Assembly (NCBI RefSeq): GCF_026151205.1
Contig: NC_087078.1
Span: 11,170,175 to 11,234,174 of the forward strand
Direction: 5' to 3'
Length of the DNA stretch: 64,000 nt
Source of the DNA: Bolinopsis microptera
Lineage: Eukaryota; Ctenophora; Tentaculata; Lobata; Bolinopsidae
Part shown: positions 56,461-64,000 of the stretch, piece after piece
How the letters are laid out: every line of letters begins with the position of its first letter
How positions within the stretch are numbered: the stretch's first letter is position 1
Translations under genes and position numbers: made by a program
Notes under the pieces: model-generated
Seen by the model: only the letters and a program-made list of their open reading frames with translations
Told to the model about the DNA's origin: nothing
Databases searched by the model: none

Positions 56461-57504
56461 ATTTATATTCCTGCCTCGTTCGATGTCACTGGATAAATAT
56501 GTCAAATCAAAGTGGTTAATTAAAAGTAAAAGTTGTCGCATGAAAGGAAAAAGGTGAAAGAAATCAATGCTTCAAAATAAAGTTTATCGGAGTGCACATT
56601 ATTTTTATATCCCAACATATTTGGTATTCGTGAAATAATTTCGATAACTCACGCTGACTCTTGCAGCTACCAGACTGAAACATTTTACGTTAGAATCTAA
56701 CGTACCTCTGAACTCAGAATCAAAGCTCTAGCAGTAGCTCCGATCCCTCGTAGTTATCAGGAGATTCAGGACATAAAATTAAATTAGCTAAAAAACTAAA
56801 ATTAAATTAGCTAATAAACTGAAATGTGGTTTCAAACTTGTGGAGATTCTCCCTTTAACAGTTACATGCAGCCTGCGTGCAGGTATAATTAAGTTTAACT
56901 GTTCAACACTTTCGGAATGTTATTGGTCATGCTATCAGAAATAAATACTCATGACTATTGATTATACAAATTATTCGGAATGCAGAACAAAAACTTTAGT
57001 GCAAGAGCTTTCGAGATTTACGTGTAAGCTTGTACTTGTACTTGTAGTATAAACTCGCGATGGGGCTCATGGATGCGGAGGATGACGTCCTAAGCTAAAA
57101 GTAAGGAACACTGAACAGATCATTTCCAGCATATTGGTGCCTCCCCCGTCGATGGTCGAGGAAGGAGGCCACTAAATAACATGTTTAAATACTGCAGCTA
57201 TATAGAGATGCCGGCGTGCAGTTACCTATTACACGATCTCCATTTTCATTCTGCCACGGGCGATCGAGAAGTTTGGAGGAAGATAATGAACGAGATTTCG
57301 ATCGAGGATCACCCAATTCTTCTTCTATTTTATTCATTCTTCCAATTTTCCGTCCCAATCGAGCCGAGCTAATATCATGTCACCTCATGCATGATGCAAT
57401 ACCCAAACATCCCTGTGCACTAATTTGTGGGCACAAAAATTAGAAATTGTAGGCTAAATCATCGGTCTGTTATCACTTTTCACTGATCGCTTCTTTTCAC
57501 TAAA
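56461..57504. other. Gene-free stretch
   Basis: No exon or element recognised; overlapping short frames at 57181-57443 are unassigned. A small direct repeat (CTAAAATTAAATTAGCTAA) is at 56775-56815. Confidence 0.5.
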
Positions 57505-57928
57505 GGTCCTTGCTAAATTGATATCATTTATCTAGCATGGAGATCTTTGATTGAATAAGAAAAGTTATTTTTGTCATGGTGAGAATTTCAAAAACTCATT
57601 ATAAATTCAATGGTTTCTCAATTATTACCCCACTAAAATCTAATTGAAAGAGCAGGTGTTACATCAAAACTCCAAAGTTTTGGGTTTTCAGGACAATGTT
57701 GGACGCTGGTCCTTGCTAAATTGATATCATTATCATTCATCCAGCATGGAGATCTTTGATCAAATTAGAAAAGTTATCTTTGTCATGGTGGGAATTGCGA
57801 AACCTCATTATAAATTCGATGGTTTCTCAATTATTACCGGTACCCCACTAAACTCTAAGTCTAATTGAAAGAGCAGGTATTACATCAAAACTCCAAAGTT
57901 TTGGTTTTTTCACAACAATGTTGGACGT
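57505..57928. repeat. Tandem duplication, about 203-bp unit
   Basis: Units start GGTCCTTGCTAAATTGATATC at 57505 and 57708 and both hold GCATGGAGATCTTTGAT, GAAAGAGCAGGT.TTACATC and ACAATGTTGGACG. The leader-like cassette follows directly. Confidence 0.85.
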
Positions 57929-57930
57929 TG

Positions 57931-58015
57931 GTTTACTGGGCGAGGCTCAGCCTGTCAATCCCAATTCCGCCTAATCTCTATTATGAACATAAATATGATA
58001 GCCTGGGGTCCCCAG
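57931..58015 (+). promoter_or_regulatory. Leader-like cassette, copy B, ending in a splice donor
   Basis: GGCTCAGCCTGTCAATC, ATTCCGCCTAATCT, ATAGCCTGGGGTCCCCAG then GTAAG. It matches copy A (3975-4052, -) at both ends and in the donor, with small indels in the AT-rich middle. No coding exon follows that I can see. Confidence 0.45.
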
Positions 58016-58371
58016 GTAAGACGTTGGTGTGAGATCATTAAATCAGTGACTATTTATTGCAGGCGGGGATTTGAAACCGTTTCAATTTCATTTTTCAGCT
58101 CTTTAAAAGTTCAAAAGTTTCATTTTTTTTAATTTTTGAAGATTGCTAATATCTTAGAGATAAGTGTGATGTATCCCAAGCCAGTTTGCTGTAGTAAATC
58201 TTTGTAGTCATATTTGCATTTCCTTGTTACTTTATCATTATGTTGTAAATGTTGAAATTTCTCCTATTATTGTTGGTATTCTGCTATTATTGATGGTATA
58301 ATATACCATCTTTTCGATCTACATTTTCTACACTATCTAAATTTATACTACTTGATCCACAACACTTATAA
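58016..58371. other. AT-rich spacer
   Basis: Between the cassette and the MITE; nothing recognised. Confidence 0.5.
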
Positions 58372-58553
58372 GGGGTCGTTCACATATTACGTAATCAGCT
58401 TAGGGGGGGGGGGGGGGGTTCTGAATGATGAATTAGTATTACGCTAGTGTAATATTGACAAAATTGTAGCTATGTGTAAGACTGATTACTGAGGGGGCCG
58501 GGGTAAAAATGTTCCAAAAAATGATTACGTAATACTAATATGTGAACGACCCC
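58372..58553. mobile_element. PIF/Harbinger-type MITE, copy 2
   Basis: 182 bp, ends GGGGTCGTTCACATATTACG and ...TATGTGAACGACCCC, flanked by TAA on both sides (58369-58371 and 58554-58556). Near the left end is a G run of about 15. With copy 1 (TTA flanks) the target duplication is TWA, as known for Harbinger elements. Confidence 0.85.
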
Positions 58554-58671
58554 TAAGCATTATACTGTTAGTGTTTCAGTTTCACTGTACTCAAATTCTG
58601 CTCCGTCATTCCAATTTCTAATATCTAACGAGTAACGACACAAAATATAGTTGACCCTGGTAAGATTTAAA

Positions 58672-58740
58672 ATGACAAGTTCAATCTGTGTGGTCCTCTG
58701 TTTAGCCCTGGCAACAGTGGAGATAACTGCAGCTGTGGTT
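58672..58740 (+). CDS. Signal-peptide exon, cut by a LINE
   Basis: ATG at 58672 (context TTTAAAATGAC) reads MTSSICVVLCLALATVEITA then AV: short polar start, hydrophobic core ICVVLCLALATV, small residues at the expected cleavage site. The frame meets the 3' end of a LINE at about 58741. This looks like the first exon of a secreted protein. The nearest plus-strand exons are those at 60874-62072, which lack a signal peptide, so the two may be one gene with the LINE in between. The donor is not clear (GCT|GTGGTT is weak). Confidence 0.5.
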
Positions 58741-58741
58741 A

Positions 58742-60540
58742 CCTTACCTTTGATACCTTTGATCTGCTTCGTCGAAACTCGACAGGCCATCAGAGTTGCT
58801 GACCACCCCAGAGAGCAGATGCCTCTCGATCGTTACGCCAGTCCAGTATAGAATTGGAGTTCGGTGATGTGAAGCCCCGGATTGGCGGTTTATCCGGCAA
58901 GGAAAGCATGAATGCCGTCATATGATGCTTGAAGCCATCATGTTTGGAGACTGCACGTATGTGCGAAGGTATACAGTTCCAGAGTCTGGGACCCATTACA
59001 CCAAATGATGTTTCATAAAGAGTCTGGTGAGCAGCTGAGCTTTTTGTACGGACAGCTGGAACCTTAGCAAGGGTACCCAATCGTGGATTTACTGTGAACT
59101 GTACTTCAAGGTCGTTGGATGTGAAACCATGTAGGATTTTCCACATGTGCATGACAATGTAACGTTCTCTGCGCCTCTGAAGTGACATGAGGGACAGGGT
59201 TTTTATGCGATCCCAATAATGGAGATGCTGTAAACCATGGATCTTTGAAGTGAAAGTTTTTTGTACACTGTCAAGCTCCTGAATGTCATACACTTTGGCC
59301 GGATTCCACAGAGGAGAGCAATACTCTAAGTGGCTACGGACTAGTGACTTGTATAGTGTTAACATAACACCAGTATTGCGAGAGTGGAAGACACTGAATA
59401 CCCATGCTGCCATCTTCCTCGCTTTATCACAACTAGATCGTATGTGTGATGTCCAGGACGTATCACTGGATACTGTTATACCGAGATCACGGAGCTGATC
59501 CACAGGAGTGAGTATAGTACCAGTTGATGTTCTGTATTGGAACTGTTCATGGACAAAAGGAAGCTCATAGAGAGGATTACGTTTGTTGGCAAGATGACAT
59601 ATGTACTCAAACTTATCCTCATGTAGTGCCATGTTGTTTCTTGATGACCACTCAGTGACTTTGTCAAGATCAGACTGAAGCTCAGTAACATTATGTGAAT
59701 CACTGATGGATCTGCAAATTCTTGTGTCGTCAGCGAAATATCTTATTGTTGAACGCCACACGCATCTAGCAATGTCATTAATGAATATTAAAAACAGTAT
59801 GGGACCTAAAACTGTTCCTTGGGGGACACCACTCATAATAAGAGCAATGATAGACATGTGACCATCTACAACAACTTGTTGAGTTCTATTCGTAAGAAAT
59901 GACTCGATCCAGATGATGATTTTGGGATGAAAACCATATAGCTGCAGTTTTTTGATAAGAAGTTGATGATCTACTTTATCAAAAGCCTTGGCATAATCCA
60001 AGTATATAGCGTCCATGTCGTCACCATTTGATAACGCCTCGATGATGTCATCAAAATGATGAAGCAGCTGAGTGAGACAACTTTTCCCCGATCGGAAGCC
60101 ATGCTGCTTGCTATTGAGAAGGTTGTTTTCTTCGAGGTGGGCCACCATCTGTTTTCGTAGAACTCGCTCATAGATCTTAATGACATGAGAAGTTAACGAC
60201 ACAGGTCTGTAGTTTCCCGCAATAGCACGACTGCCTTTCTTGTGAAGTGGACCAATGTTTGATGTCTTGTAGAACTTCGGCACTGTGCCTGTAGACATAG
60301 AATGCTGCCAAATCATGTGTAGAACAGTTCTGTTATTGGATCGGTCCTTAGATGGATCATAGGCCGTGAGAACAGACTTCGTAAGTGCATCTGCTTTTGG
60401 ATTCGCCATGAGACCACCAATGACCAACCGAACCTTTTCATCAAAGTTTTCAATCATAATTGTACATGTACAATGTATAGTATCCGAAAGCTGCCCAGTA
60501 TACACTACACACACTGTGATGAGTTGTACGTCTTATCTCA
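58742..60540 (-). mobile_element. CR1-like LINE, 5'-truncated, nearly intact RT
   Basis: Carries the 574-codon ORF below and the 3' tail GGTATCAAAGGTAAGGTAA, with the same tail as the copy at 19390-19904. The endonuclease is absent, so the copy is truncated near 60540. The target duplication is not clear (CTGTG at both sides is too short). Confidence 0.85.
58790..60514 (-). CDS. Reverse transcriptase of a CR1-like LINE
   Basis: 574 codons without a break. Motifs in order: KTSNIGPLHKKG (83-94), NYRPVSLTS (101-109), QHGFRSGKSC (137-146), DYAKAFDKVDH (173-183, first catalytic Asp), SGVPQGTVLGPILFLIFIND (228-247), RYFADDTRI (258-266, catalytic DD), LRDLGITVS, LYKSLVRSHLEYCSPLWNP (thumb) and the C-terminal RRRERYIVMHMWKILHG. 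All palm motifs are intact, so the insertion is fairly young. The first 60 or so residues do not look like RT, and the true 5' part is lost. Confidence 0.93.
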   Translation of the reverse strand: MCVVYTGQLSDTIHCTCTIMIENFDEKVRLVIGGLMANPKADALTKSVLTAYDPSKDRSNNRTVLHMIWQHSMSTGTVPKFYKTSNIGPLHKKGSRAIAGNYRPVSLTSHVIKIYERVLRKQMVAHLEENNLLNSKQHGFRSGKSCLTQLLHHFDDIIEALSNGDDMDAIYLDYAKAFDKVDHQLLIKKLQLYGFHPKIIIWIESFLTNRTQQVVVDGHMSIIALIMSGVPQGTVLGPILFLIFINDIARCVWRSTIRYFADDTRICRSISDSHNVTELQSDLDKVTEWSSRNNMALHEDKFEYICHLANKRNPLYELPFVHEQFQYRTSTGTILTPVDQLRDLGITVSSDTSWTSHIRSSCDKARKMAAWVFSVFHSRNTGVMLTLYKSLVRSHLEYCSPLWNPAKVYDIQELDSVQKTFTSKIHGLQHLHYWDRIKTLSLMSLQRRRERYIVMHMWKILHGFTSNDLEVQFTVNPRLGTLAKVPAVRTKSSAAHQTLYETSFGVMGPRLWNCIPSHIRAVSKHDGFKHHMTAFMLSLPDKPPIRGFTSPNSNSILDWRNDREASALWGGQQL

Positions 60541-60752
60541 AATGAAATTTGCTGATAAGGGAGTAACAAAAACGCAACAAATGCAAAATCAATTTTACTA
60601 GAGGTTAGTGTTGAAGTTTTACAAGTTCGTAAATTAGCCACAAAAAATATCTATTTGAAGAGTCATTTTATTGATGTTCCACGGTTACACAATTCAGTAA
60701 ATTCACCCACAACTTATTTTGATGTCAATAAACATTAATTAATATCGAACAC

Positions 60753-60836
60753 TTATATATATATTGGGCTCACATTCAGCCTGTCATTCCGCCGCATCTT
60801 CAACATTCAATTATTAAACAGAAAAGCCTGAGGTCC
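60753..60836 (+). promoter_or_regulatory. Candidate core promoter with leader-like cassette, copy C
   Basis: TATATATA at 60754-60763 lies about 115 bases before the ATG at 60874. It is followed at 60768 by GGGCTCACATTCAGCCTGTC, ATTCCGCC and GCCTGAGGTCCCCAT, the third copy of the cassette seen at 3975-4052 and 57931-58015. This copy lacks the CAG|GTAAG donor. A start about 25-30 bases after the TATA would fall in the CAGCCTGTC part. Confidence 0.4.
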
Positions 60837-60873
60837 CCATAATTATAAAGACTCGATCAATAGTCAAGACCCA

Positions 60874-62072
60874 ATGGCAATACCAAGACTAGACCAATTT
60901 TTGCAGGAACTAGAAGGAAAACGGCAACGGCCTGACACTGAGGCAGCTGAGGACTTAAAAGATCTCCTCTACTCCTCAATGCATAACATTGTCTCTCTGA
61001 ATGACCTCGTGACAGAACTTTCTGAAAAGATTGCTAAACTCACCATATCGTAAGACTCAGATCCTATTTCAGTCGAATCTATTCTATTAAAATTTTGGTT
61101 TGGAAATTAGAAGTGACAGTTGTAACGACAACTAGATTTTACAGTTATACACAGCTTCCGGTCTTGTATTTGCTATGAAGCTAGCTAGAAGAACCCTTTA
61201 CTCCTTTATAATACTGAATAGTTCGTCACTCACAAATGTACAGGTCCGCAGAAAACACGGCTGAAATGAAGCTATCAAAAGCAGAGACGACTCTATCAAG
61301 GGCAGCACGATCTAAAGAGATAAAGGAATTGAAGACGTGAGAGATTATGATCATTATTTAGCTTTAGTCTTTTAATTATATTTTAAAGTTTTAAGTATTT
61401 CCATTTTAATTTCTTCTCACAATAAAATTCAAAGCAGAATATTCTTAGTCTCACTTGTCCCAATAATGTAATATTTTATCATATACTTTTTCTGAGTTTG
61501 CCCATTTTAAATTAAACTTCTTCTCGCAGTATACTTTTTACAGTGCACTTTTCAGCGACGCGGCTAGAGTCAGCGAGGTTGAGAGCCTTAAAGAACAGAT
61601 CGGAACTCTTAATAAAGCTTTCTTTCTAGTCCTCGAAAACAAGGAAGTCGCACTCGCTGGCATGACAGCCCAAATGGAGGCTATGAAGGAAGAACAAGTT
61701 GAACTGGATAGAGACCATGCCTGGCAGTCTCTCCACATGGCAGCAGCTGCAGCTTGCAGAGGAAGCACCCCTACTGGAGGTTCTGGACCAAATGGAAACG
61801 CTGTCCTGGCAAAGGAGAACACGAGAAGCTGTGATCAAGTCTGTGGAGATACCGCGTTCAACCTGTGTGACGCTGACATCTCAATCAGCGGCTACAAAGG
61901 ACAAGCAACTTCTTACTCCCAACGACTCGGACACTACTACAACTACGGTTGTGGATCTCCTGGGAACAGGAGCGGGAGGTTTGATGAAGTGAAGGCTGGA
62001 GGGGATGGTGTTTTCAGCGACCATAGTACAGGAAACTGGTACTACCGATTTTGCTGCTGCAGGAGGGCTTGA
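60874..62072 (+). CDS. Coiled-coil protein with a C-terminal Cys-rich domain, three exons
   Basis: Exons 60874-61049, 61244-61336, 61544-62072; donors ATATC|GTAAGA and GAAGAC|GTGAGA, acceptors TGTACAG and TTTTTACAG; phases agree (2, 2), giving 265 residues. From MAIPRLDQFLQELEGKRQRP to about residue 155 the chain is charged and heptad-like (VSEVESLKEQIGTLNKAFF, MTAQMEAMKEEQVELDRDHA), so a coiled coil. After a Gly/Ser linker comes an 80-residue domain: SCDQVCGDTAFNLCDADISI, GYKGQATSYSQRLG, HYYNYGCGSP, WYYRFCCCRRA with seven Cys, which implies disulfides and export. No signal peptide is in these exons; the exon at 58672 could supply one. The frame is open for 45 bases before the ATG, so the start is not certain. 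I know no named family for the domain. Confidence 0.8.
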
Positions 62073-64000
62073 TGACTTCGACATGTTCCAAACAACAGAT
62101 CAGGAGAAATAACTGGACGGTGAATTTGATTTGTAATTTTTTGTTATTTTCAAAAACTTTAAAATGTTAAATATCGATGAAAAAATGTTGAATAGCTTGC
62201 ATACCAATTACCAACATTGCTACTCTATGAGTGTATCTTATTGTTTCACGGAAAGAAGTGTTCTCCGAAGTTCACATATTACGTCATCACTGCAACTGAC
62301 ATGTGGGCCGGGCGGGAGGGGGTTTCTATAATACTACTTCGTTACTAAATTGTTATAATATAACTAGAAATTAAACAGAATTGAATACCGGCCATCGTCA
62401 GATCTAAAAAGCTTCAGATAGACAACGCGTGCACAGTCTTAAACATACTCGCGCGTTCCCTTAAGTTGTAAGATTTTATGTTGTTTATTTTATTATCTCT
62501 CAAATGAAGAACGCCGCCCAGAAGAATGAACTTCGATGACATCAAAAACGGAACAATTTTAAGCTATTCCTTGTTTAGAATCATATGACAGGGTTAAATT
62601 GATGGTGATGGTTGGATTTAAATTGGAGAAGTTAGCTGCTTTTCATCAATCTAAACAAAAATTACCAAGGAAAATCTCGAATATTTCTCTTGTAAACTTT
62701 GTAACTTGATCTACAGACAAGATCATTGAGGACAGGTGACACGAAGGAGTAAAAAGTGAGAGATTGATATTTAGTCTCAATAAAACAGGTCGTGTAACTG
62801 GCCTACGTTCGATGTAAACTTATAATTTGCCTCGGTAAAATTAACAACATGTGTCTTAGTCGCAGAGTATTACTTGTGTCTTGTATAAACTAGATATTTG
62901 AGCCCGCTGTGCCTCTTTAGGCTATAACAGAAGTGAAGTTTAATATTTGTTCCCAAAAATTGGGCCAGCTTTAATTTTGATTCATTATTTGGAAACATTT
63001 TCATAAACAAATAAATTTCTAAATTTCAATTCCCGTGCAACCTAGTAACCTGTAGTCAGTAAATGTAATTAGGATTATTCCAGTTAATTTAAGTGATGTC
63101 ACCTGCCTGGAACATTCCCCCAATACACATTAGACTCAGCGCTGAGAATGTTCGAGAATAAATTTGAGCTTCAATCTGTCAGACGACATGTGCAGAAGGG
63201 GAGCACATTAAACCAATATTATACTAACAATTATAGGCACATAAAGACTTGAGTATTATTTTTTTCGACGAACATGTAACCGCTGCACTGGTGTTTATTA
63301 ATATATAATATAACTTGTTGTGTGTATTAAAGTAGACCGTGTTTATATTATCTCGTAATATAGCTTAATGCGAGACATACCAATTTGTAACTTAACTCAA
63401 ACAAATGTAGACTTCTCTCTATGTGATGTTAGCTTTTCTATTTTTTTAAAGTAAGGTAAATTAAGTGACAAGCTTCACAACAGGTCATATTAAGTCCGCT
63501 ACTTTCACTGGTAAGGATAAAAAACCAATATTGTTTTTGGAGACAAGTTAGTAGGCACCTGATTTTAAACGTGACCAAATTCTGGGGATTTTAACTTTTT
63601 AACTTGATCAAACGTCTCCATTGTTCACTAGGTGAACAAAAGTTACTTGCTTTGTGGGAGAAATTTCGTCGGAGCTTAAATACGATTACTATTAATTTCT
63701 ATGTGAGTTTCCATTGTCAGCAATTACAATCACCCAATCCGTCAATCCATGCTAAATGATCAGCCAGAAGTGAAAGCCAAAGTAATTCTATTGAGCTATT
63801 GTAGTTGGTTTATCATACTAACGTTATTCCAATGAGCAGATAAAGGGGGTAGATTTCTTTATTCTTTTTAATTCTAAACAGCAGCATACACATGGTTAAA
63901 AGATTGATGTGTAGTTGATGTTAAATACAAAGCAGCTAGGGCGCCTATTTTGTTAAACCGTACAGAAATTGAACCTGAAATGGGAACAATATAGGGTGGA
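62073..64000. other. Gene-free stretch, 3' UTR and intergenic
   Basis: A fragment at 62268-62330 (GTTCACATATTACGTCATCA then a G-rich run) is a partial Harbinger-type MITE. The rest is AT-rich without a recognised exon. Confidence 0.5.
62779..62784 (+). terminator. Possible polyadenylation signal AATAAA
   Basis: AATAAA 707 bases after the stop of the coiled-coil gene. It is plausible but far away, and nearer variants may be used. Confidence 0.3.

Overview
This is eukaryotic, AT-rich animal DNA. It has spliced genes with GT-AG introns, no operons, and a very heavy load of transposable elements of many superfamilies. I think a marine invertebrate, most likely a cnidarian, but this rests only on the style of the genes (intronless secreted carbonic anhydrase, small secreted Cys-rich coiled-coil protein, sulfotransferase) and on the mix of elements. 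No rRNA, CRISPR or bacterial feature is present. No intact tRNA gene was seen, only tRNA-derived SINEs.

Host genes. The window opens inside an exon of a galactose-binding-like domain (1-325, +). Exons of a cytosolic-type sulfotransferase carrying the PAPS P-loop lie at 11644-12001 (-). A six-exon C2H2 zinc-finger gene (13176-15621, -) could be assembled exactly: every junction is phase-consistent and the exons encode four fingers. An intronless, secreted, probably GPI-anchored alpha carbonic anhydrase is at 25034-25990 (+). A three-exon gene for a coiled-coil protein ending in a Cys-rich domain is at 60874-62072 (+), and a lone signal-peptide exon lies 2.2 kb upstream of it at 58672, separated from it by a LINE. 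A small duplicated exon (19349-20140, +) has one copy split by a LINE.

Mobile elements, left to right: LINE relic (1645-3071, -); hAT element with perfect 8-bp target duplication and a broken BED finger (3365-5111); a long LINE whose 3' 932 bp stands in four head-to-tail copies (5181-11221, -); truncated CR1-like LINE (19390-19904, -); tRNA-derived SINEs (22167, 35115, 36258); Harbinger-type MITEs (26138, 58372) with TTA and TAA target duplications; a 1.48-kb foldback element with arms of about 540 bp (30661-32144); MULE/FLYWCH pseudogenes (33542-34862 and 39096-40676, the latter between long inverted repeats); a Merlin-like element with 8-bp target duplication and a zinc-ribbon transposase start (41348-42864), itself hit by a second element; a foldback element (42912-43614); a second Merlin-like copy broken by a hAT-like element (44020-45600); further LINE relics (46516-47607 +, 48690-49285 -, 54289-56460 -, 58742-60540 -).

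Tandem repeats are also abundant: a roughly 400-bp CT microsatellite, CACGT-based minisatellites in and beside the zinc-finger gene, and several 180-680 bp recent duplications. The most notable points are the tandem amplification of the LINE 3' end, the nested insertions with inferable empty sites, and an approximately 80-bp cassette found in three contexts, twice ending in a perfect splice donor.
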